The notes under the pieces are model-generated. The model made no database searches. It had not been told where the DNA came from and saw only the letters and a program-made list of their open reading frames with translations. A stretch of DNA of 64,000 nt from Gymnothorax reevesii (Eukaryota > Chordata > Actinopteri > Anguilliformes > Muraenidae), in contig CM056576.1 in assembly GCA_029721435.1 (NCBI GenBank), forward strand, positions 110,402,666-110,466,665. The letters run 5' to 3'. Within the stretch, counting starts at the first letter, position 1. Each line of letters starts with the position of its first letter. A program made the position numbers and the translations under genes. This document shows positions 36,101-47,528 of the stretch, piece by piece.

Positions 36101-38730
36101 AATTCAGTGAACATGGTATTGAGCATGTTTCTGAGATCAGAAGTGCTATTAATGTGAACATATGCTCGAGGCATGCATGGTTACCAATGCCATTGCCAAT
36201 GATTATTACCGCAAATACAGCCTTTCTTGTTTGCACTGATGAAACATCAGGATACTCTCTAATAGTACCTGGCATCTTGCACAAGGGTTGAATAGTATAT
36301 CCACCTACATTGGCAGACATTACTTTCATTATTTATGTACTTTCCGAACATACCATCATTTATTTATTTTAAACACATTATATATTCATGTTGTTTGATT
36401 ATGTGTTATAGCAACTCAGTTAAATGCCCTGCTTCATGTTTTCATACGCTTCCATGAATTTCACCCCCACCACGTCATCACCTTTTGCCATTTGTGATTT
36501 TAGAGGGTCATCCCACAACATCCAGACTACATTAATGTGCTATCTATTAGTGTGACTCTATGAATGTGCTATCTATTTGAGTATACCACACTTGCCAGAA
36601 GTTTGGGTGGATTGCTGGATGGTCCAGATATCGTCTTTGTAGACATGTCAGACGCTTGTGCTGCTTTAGAAGAGTGCGGAAAACTGCCTATTCTACTAGC
36701 CGCATAATGCTGGTGTCATGATATATTAACAGATTCACAAGCATGCATGTCTTGTAATAGCCAGGACATTAATTCCAAATTCTAATTGTAACGGATAAAA
36801 TGCAGTCCGAAATCGCCACATCATCACTTCTGTCATAAAACCTTCACAGAAAAAACAGGCCGATCAATTTAAAGTCAGAATTTCAAATGAGGGCCGTTGA
36901 TTGTTCATCAGGAGTCCCATTGTAAATTCAGAATATATTTGTGCACATTGCTGGCATTATCAAGGTTACTGTGATGCTTTCTAATTGGACTCATCTACCC
37001 TAAAAAAAAGTTACAAATGTCCTGTTGATCTCTGTGAAATCGGCTTAATAAGAAGGCAATGCAAATTAACCCAGGGTGGAGTAGGGCCAGAGAGCTCCAT
37101 TTACAGGCCTTTTGTATCAAGCACTATGTGGAACTAAGGCAGAGCATTCACTGTTGGAATGGCCTGTCGTCCAAACATTTCAACAACAGATAATCATTCT
37201 GATCTATCAACTTACAAAAAAAGTTGGATATGCTTACTGTATATCTAACTGGAAATGTTATGCGACTGAATTCACTGAGATAAAAAGGCGATTTAGGTTG
37301 TACAGTCTCTGTAAAAAATATACTTTTTTTACCCTTCTCCTTATGAACAGATGAGATGCTGTGCACCAATCCTTGCTATCTGCTCACAGGAAGAACTGCG
37401 TTTAGAAAGAAAACTGCATTTGCAAATATAAACCAAAAAAAAAAGAGTGCAAAATCAGATAAAATTATTCTCAGGAAATCATTATACTCTCTCAAGCTTG
37501 CTATACTCCTTTCAGAATTACATTTGAAACCGATAATTCTCATTCATTTTTGTTCCTTTAAAATAACAACGAGCTGCTGAAAGCAATTTTGCTGATTGGT
37601 TCCTCGAATTAGTCTGTGTTCCCAGATGCATAATGCAGCATTTGCTGGAATCATATATTCTGACTTCTGGGCAAATAAGAAAAGACAGATATAAAAATTG
37701 CCCGTCCATTAAACATGAAAGTGAGATGGCTGGTTTTTTTTTTCTTTTGAAAGAAAATAGCTTCAAAGGCAAAGCCTTGAACTTTCTGTTGATGAAAGAT
37801 AAAAATTATAGAGGATTGAATAATCAGTTTCTAACAGTCATCAGAAAGGATCTCTTTTGACAGTGCCATACATGTGAACAACGCATTCTTCCACCAATAA
37901 AAGAGGTTTATTTATACAAGTAAGGTTGATGCAGACGGATGTACAATAATAAGCGCATAAGCACAAAGATAACAGTTCCACACTTCAAATCCATGAAAAG
38001 ACATTATGTCCTTTTTTATGATTGCGCAGGCTGTGTTCTCAATAAGAGATTTTTTTATTCATAGTGTAATCTAGCAGAGAAATTAAAAAAAATATGTCAG
38101 GGACCTTAGCCTCCAACTTGGAGCACCAGAACAAGCAATCAATGGCAAAAAATGCCCCTTTGACAGGGTGGGTTGATTTGTGTCAGCCTGTCCAATCACT
38201 GAAATTCATTTGAGAAAAGGCCAGGCAGTATAAACCGACTGAAGGGATCAGGTAAATCCATGTATTAAATAAATCATGATGCATTTCCTGAACATTTCAC
38301 TTATTACCTGGTGCTGATTCTACTCTGGAAAAAATGTTTGGGGCCTGATATTGCAGTCCAGGTTGTCCTGGATGATTGGGTAACAATGTTGACTGAACAT
38401 GTGAGGGGTCATATTGGAGGTCACCTCATTTGAACAGCCAAGATGGTGCATTAATACTGCGGAAAACACTTTCGGAGTCAAGTAGGATTCCTAAATGAAA
38501 ACTCACAAGGAATATCTTTATGATCCAGGAATAAGGTTTATGGTCCATCACATGTGCCCGTCGTGTTCCTTATACATTTAACTTCATCCATGTCCCTTCT
38601 TCCTGAAGCAGATGATCTACGTTGCATATGTGGACTCATATGATTCTGAAATTGACCGTTTACTGTAATCTTAATGGTGGATAATTTTTGCTGCTGGTAT
38701 CTCCTCCAATAAATGAATAATCTCAGTCTC
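33200..38730. other. Intergenic DNA, no gene recognised
   Basis: Mostly AT-rich unique sequence with a short GACA repeat near 33693-33715. Stretches such as 36890-37100 and 38100-38250 are better balanced in composition and could be conserved non-coding elements, but without alignment this is only a guess. Confidence 0.45.
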
Positions 38731-38734
38731 ACAG

Positions 38735-39057
38735 TGCCATGAAAAGTATTCTCCCCTTTCCCAATTTCCTTTATTTGTCATATTGAAATGTTTCAGGTCA
38801 TCCAACTAATTTTAATGAGAAAAAGACAACATGAGTGAACATTAATTTCAGCTTTCAAATGATTATTTCATTTGAAGGAAAAGAGTTATACAAAACATAT
38901 ATCACCTATGTGGGGGGAAAAAAATGTCCCCCTGAACCTAATAAATGGTTGCACCACCACTGGCAGGGAAAACATCAATCAACTTTCGCGAAAAGTGGCA
39001 GTCAATCTTGTTTTCACCGCTGAGGAGGAATGTTGACCCACTTTTATTTGCAGTGTT
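38735..39057 (+). mobile_element. Tc1-like element, terminal fragment
   Basis: The sequence begins CAGTGCCATGAAAAGTATTC, the typical start of a widespread fish Tc1-like family. It continues with that family's transcribed but non-coding left part. It stops abruptly where the CACTATGT element begins at 39066. No right end or complete transposase is present. Confidence 0.55.
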
Positions 39058-39326
39058 GTTTGAATGCAACACTATGTAGTTTTTTAACTCTCAAACTATA
39101 TTTCCAAGATCATTCTGGTGATACATCAACTCACAATAGGTTGAATGACACCTTTGTCATGGCTCGATCGAAACTGCCCATTAGTCCGACCTCCCGTTCC
39201 TCCGACAAAATGACCCCATTGGTCCCACCTCCCATTGATCTGACCTCCCGTTACTCCGACAAAATCGACCACAGAGAGAGAGAGAGAGCGCTCTCAGAAA
39301 CGCACATCACACACACACACACACCA

Positions 39327-39349
39327 GGGGGGGGGGGGGGGGGGGGGGG
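39327..39349 (+). repeat. Poly-G run (23 G) after GA and CA repeats
   Basis: A GA run (about 39277-39289), a CA run (about 39306-39324) and then 23 G bases follow each other. The run is a strong G-quadruplex candidate and its length may be unreliable. Confidence 0.9.
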
Positions 39350-39556
39350 CATGTGTGTTTATTCATCGCGCAAGGGAACTGATGGGAGGTCAGACCAGTG
39401 CCATGGACCCGGCTCGATTGCACCTGCATCGCCTCCACTGGCACTATGTAACTTCAGGTTTTGGGTAGGAACCCAGGCCCAACAAGAACTACAAAACGTA
39501 CTTACTGCTTACTGCTTTACGGCATACGTCACACAATTCCTCAGACCAGCGAGCGA

Positions 39557-39718
39557 ATGTACGATGAAGCAGAGTTGGAAGTGGTTGTAATGGCTGCAGC
39601 AGCTAGGAAACCGAAGAAGGCAAAGGTGCTGTCCAAGGAGACATTTAAAAGAAAACGAGAAAGCAATAAAATAAGAGCCAGGACTTGGGTCTACATTTCA
39701 CTCTCTGGCGAGAGTTAA
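39557..39718 (+). pseudogene. Basic-protein first exon, frameshifted
   Basis: The frame reads through a lysine-rich, nuclear-localisation-like stretch (RKPKKAKVLSKETFKRKRE) to RARTW. It then stops early at 39716. In the neighbouring frame the text continues with a WRELKEEGG and LTDGDLALFLLD pattern up to a strong splice donor, GTAAGT, at 39774-39779. I recall the combination of RARTRV, RWRELK and LAFFLLD blocks from repetitive fish gene families, so this looks like the decayed first exon of an intron-containing transposon gene. The function is unknown and the family name is not certain. Confidence 0.45.
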
Positions 39719-41470
39719 AAGAGGAGGGGGGATGTTTGACCGATGGTGACCTGGCTTTGTTTCTTTTGGACTAGTAAGTACAAATTGTTACCTGAATCCT
39801 TCATTCTAGATCTTGTTCTAGTATGTTTGAACTTGCTTTGTTTCAGGCTGTGTCATTGAAATCATCAAGTACCCCGTTAAGGCTCAGACAAATAATCGTC
39901 TACAGAGATTTATCTAACTAGTGTCTGACATGCTAACTAGTTGTCATGCTATCACTAGGTGGCAAACATTGCTAAACTAGTCGCCAGTCGAAATGTTTGA
40001 TCATAAACGTGTACTTCACTCCCATATAAGTACAAAAGGTAGAAGATTTGTTGTGTTTTATTTCGGAAGGTTAGTTGTTCTACTGTGCATAAAATCACTC
40101 TCGAAGTGACCGCAACAATGTTGTTTGCCATTATCATTGTCGTTATAGTTGTAGTGTGGACTTCACCATATACGTGAATTAGACCAATTTTTAAGTCTCA
40201 CTTACCTGATCTGAAGACATGGTTGATCAGATCGTACATTAAATGTCCTGCTTCAGAAAGATTGCTGGTGTCGTTCGCATGTCAGCAAATGCACGTGTAG
40301 ACCGATTTTATGAACCGTTACAGATAATACTGTTTATTAACAGTAGGGGGACACCGCTAGCGAATCTGGTAAATACCACATAGTGCTGCGTTAATTCGAC
40401 CACATTGGAGAGTTTTTGATCATAAACAGTCTGTGTCCATGTCATAACCCTTGTGTCATATTTCTCATGCGTCTCCTCTCATCCAACAGCTTGGGTATCA
40501 GTACTGACTCTTTTGATTAGTTTATGTTCCATGTGCCTTCATTACCACCTGTGCTCTATTCATGTTTCCCTTCCATCACACAAGCTGGAATATTTATATT
40601 ATACAGCCCCAATTCCAAAATAGTTGGGACAAAATGTAAATTGTGAATAAAATCAAAATGCAATGGCCCTCATTTATGAAACTTGCGTACACCAAAAAAA
40701 TGGTTGTACGCCAAATCTCCCGCAAGAATAGGCATTTATCATTCTGAACGTGAGCTAACGGTCTGCAAAAATCTCACGCCAGCTCTGACCAGAAGTACGC
40801 AAATCTGAAAACAGCGAACAACATGTAGGAACGAGTGCAGCTGTCAAAATGATTAATAAACCATATGCAGCGATGCGGACGTCATGCTGTTGTTGGTCTT
40901 ATTAGTAAAATAAATAAATAGACTAAATAACTGAATGAATAAATAAATGAACAAAAGCAGGTTGTTTCAAAATATGAGTGTAATTAATTTCTCTACTCAG
41001 ATGTCATTATTTATTTATTTAATAATTTCATTTAATTAATAGATAAATTGCACCTATGTTGAGAAATTAGTTACTCTTATTTGGAAACAACCAGCTTGTC
41101 AGGCCAGACGGCTGACAATTACAATCAATTTGATTAAGCGCAATGCGCAGCTTGGCAGATATGCAGTAATAATAATAATAATAATACATTTTATTTAAAG
41201 CGCCTTTCAAGATACCCAAGGACACTGTACAATTAAGTGGGAGGGCAAACAAGTAATTAAAAAGAGCCTAAACAATGATGACAAAACAACAAAGACAATA
41301 CAAGGCATGACAATAACATGGTAAGGTAATGAATGACAATAAAACCCCAAAAAAGAATTATGCCTGAAAAGCAAGAGTGAAAAGATGAGTTTTGAGCCTT
41401 GTTTTAAAGGTAGAGAGAGAAGTGCACTGTCATAGCGAGAGTGGGAGAGAGTTCCAGAGTTTAGGGCCGG

Positions 41471-41722
41471 CTACACTAAATGCCCTGTCACCCATAGAGC
41501 GAAGATGTGTGGTGGGGTGGAGAGAAGGTGTGTATCAGTGGAGCGTAGACTGCGGGTGGTTTGGTAAGGGGAGAGGAGATTTGTGAGGTAGGGGGGTGCT
41601 AGGTTGTGCAGGGCCTCGAAGACTAGAAGGAAGATTTTGAACTGGATGCATGACTGAACAGGGAGCCAGTGTAGCTGATGGAGGACAGGTGTGATGTGTT
41701 GCCAAGATCTGGTGTGGGTCAA
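41471..41722 (-). pseudogene. L2-like ORF2, C-terminal fragment
   Basis: This frame contains HITPVLHQLHWLPVQSCIQF followed by KIFLLVFEALHNLAPPYL, the conserved segment downstream of the reverse transcriptase in L2-like LINEs. It is separated from the RT frame by about 250 bases with frame breaks. No complete protein can be made. Confidence 0.85.
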
Positions 41723-41975
41723 AAGTCTTGCAGCAGAATTCTGGATGTATTGTAATCTGTTTATTAGTTTGGCTGGGAGACCAACAAGTAGGGCATTTCA
41801 GTAATCCAGTCTGGAGGTTATGAAAGCATGAATGAGGGTTTCTGCAGTGGCAAGACTGAGTGAGGGACGGAGTTTAGAAATAGTTTTAAGATGGAAGAAT
41901 GCTGTTTTGGTGACATATCTAATGTGGGAGTCAAAAGAAAGTGATGAGTCCATGACGACGCCAAGATTTTTTACT

Positions 41976-42700
41976 TCAGAGGAGGTGGTGGTGAAATAGC
42001 CCGGGATGGGAAAACTGTGAGTGATTTAACTTCTTGAGTAGTGTGGGGGTAGCAATAACTATGGCTTCTGTTTTGTTGTTGTTGAGTTTGAGAAAGTTGC
42101 GGGTCATCCAGTTGCTGATATCATCAAGGCAAGTGACCAGATCAGAGAGGGAAGGTGGATGTGAGGGCTTAGTGTGGATGTAAATTTGTGTGTCATCGGC
42201 ATAACAGTGGAAGTGTAGGCTATGCCGACGAAGGATGTAGCCAAGGGGGAGAATATAGATAATGAAAAGCAGGGGACCTAGGACAGAACCTTGTGGAACA
42301 CCATGTGTGAGGGGTGTACTAGGGGACCGGAATTCACCAATAGTGACAAATTGTTCCCTACCCGTGAGATATGACCTAAACCAGGAAAGTGCAGTGCCTG
42401 TGATGCGCAAAAGTGTTTCAAGACGGGTGAGCAATGTGTTATGGCAGACCGTGTCGAAAGCAGCTGTCAAGTCAAGTAGGAGGAGGATGCTGAAAAGGTT
42501 AGAGTCAGCAGCAACGAGTAGGTCATTTACAACCTTGACCAGGGCAGTTTCGGTGCTGTGTTTAGCCCTGAAACCCGACTGAAACTCCTCCCACAGGCCA
42601 CAAGATGTGAAGTGGTCTTGGAGCTGTAAGGCCAATGTGCGCTCTAGCAGTTTAAAAGGCAGGTTGGAGATGGGCCGGTAATTTTTAAAATCGTCAGAAG
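41976..42700 (-). pseudogene. L2-like reverse transcriptase
   Basis: The minus-strand frame carries the LINE reverse transcriptase: SGFRAKHSTETAL, LDLTAAFDTV with a catalytic aspartate, GVPQGSVLGPLLF, and CYADDTQIYI with the catalytic YADD near 42190. Upstream, in a shifted frame (about 42640-42700), the NYRPISNLPF block can still be read. The enzyme would copy LINE RNA at the nicked target. Frame changes on both sides make this a pseudogene. Confidence 0.9.
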
Positions 42701-42764
42701 CTGCTCCTGTTTTTTTTTAAATAGGCGTGATGGCCGCAGTTTTTAAAGGGCAAGGGACAACGCC

Positions 42765-43340
42765 TCAGTGGTGAGATGAATTGACAATGTTCACAAGGAG
42801 GGGACATAGAACTGGAAGACAGGCTTTGACAAGAGGGGTGGGCATGGGGTCCAAGAGGCAGGTGGTGGGCCTGGCCCTGGTGACAAGGTCAGAAACAGTA
42901 GTAACATCGACAGGGGAGCAGGAGGAGAGTGACTGAGCAGGTGAGGGCTGGGATGGGATGTCACTGCAAGTGGGTATAGGTAGTGACTGGAGCTGCCTGT
43001 AAATGGTACTGATTTTGCTCCCATAGTAATTTAGGAACTCACAGCAGAGATCTGTGGAGGGGGTAAGTGGGAAAGGTTTAGATGGTTGGACTAATTTGTT
43101 TACTGTGGGGAATAGGGCTCTGGGGTTCCCCTGACCTCTAGTGATAACTGAAGAGTAATGCAGTGATTTGGCCTTATTCAGGGACTGCTTATATGCTAGG
43201 ACGTGCTCTTTAAAAGCTTGGGCATGTACAGTCAGCCCAGTCTTCTTGCTGAGCCTCTCCAGCTGACAGCCGGCTGGCTTCATTTTCCTCAACTCAGGTG
43301 TAAACCAGGGAGCGGACCGTGTGATGGAGACAGTGCGAGT
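42765..43340 (-). pseudogene. L2-like ORF2, region upstream of RT
   Basis: Reading on the minus strand from about 43340, the text APWFTPELRKMKPAG, then QLERLSKKTGLTVHAQAF and RGQGNPRALFPTVNKL is the linker between endonuclease and reverse transcriptase of L2-like LINEs. It ends at 42765, short of the RT by a frameshift. The endonuclease itself is lost. Confidence 0.8.
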
Positions 43341-43730
43341 TTTCAGGGGAGCAAGTTGGGTTTAATGTGTTGGTCAAGAGAGAGTTGTATAACAGCACTA
43401 AGTCATTAGAGCGCGAACTGAGCGGCTCCTCTGCACACAGTGTATGTGAGATGCTCATCCAGTCACATATATACTGAACAACAAAATAAATGAAAGTTAG
43501 CCTAATTAAAGGCAGGCTGGAAAATAAGTTTGCGCGTAATTATTTTAGAAAATCAAATTTATTACTAGCGCGTGCACATTTACACTCGTTTCATCAAACA
43601 TTTCTTTATTTTTCGGTCCCTTCGACTAAGTAACCATAAGAGTACATGAACTAACTAGCTAGCTTGCGTTTCTTTTGTTGCTCAGTATATAGATGCCTAC
43701 GGACACTTCGACCGTGATCACATTTTGACA

Positions 43731-43842
43731 ATGGCAGATCTTCCATTGTTAGAGGAATAAGCTTCTGTCCGAAGTGAGAGGAACTTTCGGCACATAGATC
43801 TCATCCGGGAAAGTGACGAGTGGCTGCTCGTTTTGTGTGGCA
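43731..43842 (+). pseudogene. Possible Harbinger-like transposase start
   Basis: A start codon at 43731 begins MADLPLLEE, followed by a stop. After it the frame continues RSERNFRH and RESDEWLL before being lost. The pattern fits the first 35 residues or so of PIF/Harbinger transposases in fish, which cut and insert DNA with a DDE domain located further on. No DDE domain is visible here. The assignment rests on pattern memory only. Confidence 0.4.
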
Positions 43843-45138
43843 CCCAATAACATGTCATGGAGTAACACTGATAAAAGTACAAAGAAGAGTGATCTCTGCA
43901 GACTGTATTTAACCTATTACCCTCATGGTGCTCTGATTGAGGCGAGGGGGACTCATCCATGTCCCCACCGGCTCGCATTCCCACGATGGAGGGGGAGCCC
44001 ATCAGTGTTCTGACAGCTGGAGGTTCAAGTCTGGTTGGCCTCCACCGCTCCGTGCGCTGTTGCAACCCGTTTTAGGGAGGCGATCTTAAAATCGGACCAC
44101 TTTTTTAACCTAGCCTACATGTAAAGCATTTGGATTGTCTATTATGTAGGCAATATAACATGAAATATCGTGGATCTATAAATTGAATTTATTAAGGCCG
44201 ATGTTATTCGCACTTTTACGTGTGGCCAATGCTAAATTTTTTTCTTGACCACACTTGTTAGTGCGCAAGTTGATGACCATTCCAGTGCCGCTTAGAAAGT
44301 ACCGCTTAAAATAAGTCTGGCCAAGAAAAAATTTTAGTTTTGGAATAAGTGTGGGCAATGGAGAAATTTGCATCTTGGCCACAATAATAAGTGTGTCTAA
44401 CAAGAATTTTGGTCATTTAAGTATGTCCAAGCACAAAAATTAAGAGCGAATAGTCACGTCGATTTATTAATGAATTAAATAAAATCTTTGCTGCACTCCG
44501 GTTTTCCACCCCAACGGTGTTTACTATAGTTTTCCAATATGCAGCCTACTTGGCTCCCTTTTTTCCACTCCTAAGACTTCCAAATAAAATAATTTTGTTT
44601 TTCTCCATCTATCATCGGCCCGCTGATAAAACCTCGTATCTTCGAAATGATAAACTTAACAGGAGAGCAAAAAAGTTTAATTTTGCATGTAAGCATGCAG
44701 TTGAGCTGTGTTCGGGTAGGATGACTATTTTTCCTCCAAGAATCAAGAATGTATCCAATCAATGAAATTTTGTATTTTGCAATGTTTATGCTATTATCGT
44801 GGACATACGAGTTTTTGTTTCTCATCAAACTGTAGATACGAGGTTTATCAGCAGGCCGACCATATTTCCTCCTCAGTTAAGTTCTCTTTTCTTTGCTGTC
44901 TTTCGAGAGTCCATGTCGTAAAGTGGGCAGGACTATGCCTCCCGGAGCATGGATTTTTAGGGGCGTGTCATGTAAATTACGATGGTTTCTGCCGCCAGAT
45001 TTATCAACGCCACGGCAGTTCTACACCGAAATCTGCGACGTACACACTTTTAGTAAATCAGACGCGACACCTGGCGAACGATGATATTTACACCAGAATC
45101 TACACCAGATCCTACGCAAGTTTGATAAATGAGGGCCA

Positions 45139-46353
45139 AAGACTTTCAGATCATACCAGCCAGTATTTTATTCACAATAGAACAGAGATAACATAGCAAA
45201 TGTTGAAACTGCGAAATTTTACAATTTTATCCACAAACTGAGCTCATTTCAAATTTGATGGCAGCTACAGGTCTCAAAAAAGTCGGGACAGGGGCCTGTT
45301 TACCATGGTGTAGTATCCCCTCTTCTTTTTAAACACAGAATGGAGGCGTCTGGGCATTGAGGAAACAAGTTTCTTGAGTTCAGCCATTGGAATTTGATCC
45401 CACTCTTGTTTAATACAGGCTTCCAGCTGCTGGAGAGTTTTGGGTCTCCTTTGACAAACTTTTCATTTAATTAATGGCCAAAAGTTCTCAATCGGTGAAA
45501 GATCAGGACTGCAGGCAATCCAAATTCAGCACACAGACTCTTCTATTACAAAGCCATGCTGTTCTAATAGCTGCAATGTATGATTTTACATGGTCCTGCT
45601 GAAATATGCAAGGCCTTCCGTGGAATAGATGTCGTCTGGAGGGGAGCATATGTTCCTCTAAAACCTTTATACACCTTTGAGCTTTCATGATGCTTTTTAA
45701 AACATGCAAGTGTCCCACACCATATGCACTACTGCATCCCCATACCATCAGAGATGCTGTCTTTTGAACTAAACACTGATAACAGGAGGGGTGGTCTTTC
45801 TCCTCTTTAGCTCAAAGGACACGACACCTATGATTTCCAACAAGAATGTCAAATTTGGACTCGTCTGACCTCAGGACACTTTGCCACTTTGCTACAGTCC
45901 ATTTTAAATGAGCCTTGGCCCACAGAACACGGTGACGCTTCTGGATCATGCTCAACAATGGCTTCCTTTTTGCATGATCAAGTTTTGGGTGGCATCTGTG
46001 GATGGCACGGCGGACTGTGTTTACAGACAGTGGTTTCATGAAGTATTCCTGGGCCCATTTAGTAATGTCAATTACAGAATCATGCCGGTGAGTGATGCAG
46101 TGGTGTCTGAGGGCCCGAAGATCACAGGGATCCAGTAAATGCCTTCGGCCTTGTCCCTTTTTCCAGTTTCTCTGAATCTTTTGATGTTATGCATTGTCGA
46201 TGATGAGACCTTCAAATCCTTTACAATTTGACGTTGAGGAACATTGTTTTTAAAGTATTTCACAATTTTTTTACGCAAGCCTTCACAGGTTGCAGAGACT
46301 CTGGCCATCTTTACTTCTGAGAGACTCAGTCTCTCTAAGACAGGCGTGGGCAA
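45139..46353 (-). pseudogene. Tc1-type transposase, heavily decayed
   Basis: Minus-strand pieces line up as a Tc1 transposase. MARVSATCEGLRKKIVKYF and the helix-turn-helix-like [20 protein letters not shown] lie at 46072-46310. [13 protein letters not shown] and the first catalytic aspartate in RSDESKF are at 45812-46039. MVWGCSSAYGVGHLHV and the second aspartate in FQQDHV are at 45503-45748. The glutamate block is no longer recognisable. Several frame changes separate the pieces. Confidence 0.8.
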
Positions 46354-46647
46354 TCACGGTCCTGGAGGGCCGGTGTGTATGCAGGTTTTTATTCCTATCA
46401 ATTACCCTGACTAATTGAGTTTATTGATTGCATGCACAAATATAGATTTTCGCAATGATTCGATCGAAGGAAAATGTTTTATGAAGGGAGGAAAGACCAG
46501 TCTCTGTAGTTTCATGATAATTTAAAGAAATGTGCATGAAACGTCAGATTTCATAAATGTTTTGGCTAATTGAGACAATCAACTAATTAAAGACCAGACG
46601 TTGGTGTGAAAACCAGGGACAGATACGACCCTCGCTGCCCACCTCTG
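46341..46647. mobile_element. hAT-type non-autonomous element
   Basis: The ends CAGGCGTGGGCA and TGCCCACCTCTG are inverse copies with one change. They are flanked by a perfect 8-bp duplication, CTCTAAGA, at 46333-46340 and 46648-46655. The 307-base body is non-coding and AT-rich in the middle. It landed in the 5' part of the decayed Tc1-like element. Confidence 0.88.
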
Positions 46648-46660
46648 CTCTAAGACATCC

Positions 46661-47071
46661 CTTAACCCATTCACTGCTGTTGATGAAGTGGTCAAAATTA
46701 TAAAAAGAGGAGAAAATCTTTCGAAATCGTCCAAACCCTACAGTGTTGGCATTCATTGGGAAGTGCATGATGAGAGCTTTCCAGGGAAAACCAATGTGCT
46801 ATGGTTCGAGGGATTTTCTAAGGTTTTGATGTTTCAGAAATGTTGACAAAATCACCACTAGCAGTGGAAGAGTTTGACCATATTTCCCACAAAACAATGA
46901 TTTTATTAGTTTTTTTAGTTTATATAACACTAAATAGCTTCCAACAAAATAATTGTAGTGTATATCTAACATGCAAGCCAGTGGCTATATGCATCTATGA
47001 TTTTAGCAGATGTTAACAGATCACCAAATACCCCCTCCCCCCAAGTCCCTAAACCAGGCTAAGTGAAAGAT
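46661..47071. other. Intergenic DNA, nothing recognised
   Basis: About 400 bases lie between the Tc1-like remnant and the SINE. No gene is recognised. Confidence 0.45.
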
Positions 47072-47080
47072 ACCACACTC

Positions 47081-47519
47081 GAGCTGTCATATAGCTCACT
47101 CGGTTAAGGCACTGCGTTGCAGTGCAGAAGTGACTATCACGTCACGGGTTCGAGCCCCGGTCGTACTAACCGGCAGTGGTCGCCTGCTTTTTCAGAGTAG
47201 TGCCCAATTGGCCATCGCGCTACAGGGTTTCAAATTGAGAAGAGACTGTTGGAAATGGGAAATTAAATAAACAGCTTTATTCGTTGCTCAAGCGCCTCCC
47301 GTTGGGCAGACGGGCGCTCGTCAGGAAGACTCTAAGCCTGTTCATGTCCACGTATCCTCCGCCCTTGTTCTGAACTTGCGAAGGTTCAACCAATGAGTGT
47401 ATAAGAAGCGGTGGCTGACAGGCACGTGCTTCGGAGGAGAGCCGTGAACTGTCTCTACTCCAGAATTCCATTTTCGGGTGGGATTGGAGATGCCAAATTT
47501 ATTTTAAAAAAAAAAAGAC
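47081..47519 (+). mobile_element. tRNA-derived SINE, copy 2
   Basis: The tRNA-like head carries an A box, TAGCTCACTCGG, at 47092-47103, and a B box, GGTTCGAGCCC, at 47147-47157. A body of about 340 bases follows, alignable to the copy at 28773-29261 (same blocks in inverse orientation), and an oligo-A tail ends near 47516. The target duplication ACCACACTC is at 47072-47080 and 47520-47528. It is about 50 bases shorter than the first copy because of small internal deletions. Confidence 0.9.
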
Positions 47520-47528
47520 ACCACACTC

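Larger units (their letters stand above)
39066..40389 (+). mobile_element. Unclassified TIR element with a basic-protein exon
   Basis: The left end GCAACACTATGTAGT (39066) and the right end ACCACATAGTGCTGC (to 40389) are inverse copies at 13 of 15 positions. The flanking 8 bases match poorly, so the superfamily is not proven. The interior contains GA, CA and a 23-base G run, a 54-base tandem duplication (near 39185 and 39238), and a short basic reading frame at 39557-39718. Confidence 0.5.
41166..43440 (-). mobile_element. L2-like (Maui-type) LINE, 5'-truncated
   Basis: On the minus strand the element ends in a short TTA tandem tail (41166-41186), preceded by GGCGCTTTAAATAAA and TACCCAAGG-type sequence typical of L2 3' ends. 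Upstream lie frames for the region before RT (42765-43340), the reverse transcriptase (41976-42700) and the C-terminal HITPVLHQLHWLPV block (41471-41722). The 5' end with most of the endonuclease is missing; the boundary near 43440 is approximate. Confidence 0.85.
40664..45138. mobile_element. Putative PIF/Harbinger-like element hosting an L2
   Basis: Termini TGGCCCTCATTTAT (40664) and ATAAATGAGGGCCA (to 45138) are perfect 14-base inverse copies and extend with AAACTTGCGTA. Without the L2 insertion the element is about 2.2 kb. At 43731 a reading frame starts MADLPLLEE, meets a stop, then continues in frame with RSERNFRH and ESDEWLL, which resembles the N-terminus of fish Harbinger transposases. 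The rest is decayed. A 24-base inverted pair inside (44616-44640 and 44835-44858) may be a protein-binding or foldback site. The target duplication could not be fixed, so the superfamily is tentative. Confidence 0.5.
40604..46660 (-). mobile_element. Tc1-like transposon, broken by nested insertions
   Basis: The left terminus CAGCCCCAATTCC with TA before it (40602-40603) runs to 40663. It resumes at 45139 after a large insertion, and carries the remains of a minus-strand Tc1-type transposase to about 46340. A hAT-type element then interrupts it at 46341-46647, and the far terminus is not recognisable. About 1.3 kb of original element remains. The order of insertions is clear: Tc1 first, then the TIR element at 40664-45138 with an L2 inside it, and separately the hAT element. 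Confidence 0.75.

Noticed and set aside
42262..42582. 106-codon plus-strand frame
   Set aside because: It is the antisense shadow of the L2 reverse transcriptase.
43718..44065. 115-codon minus-strand frame in the Harbinger-like element
   Set aside because: It has no recognisable domain; the plus strand gives the more plausible transposase start.
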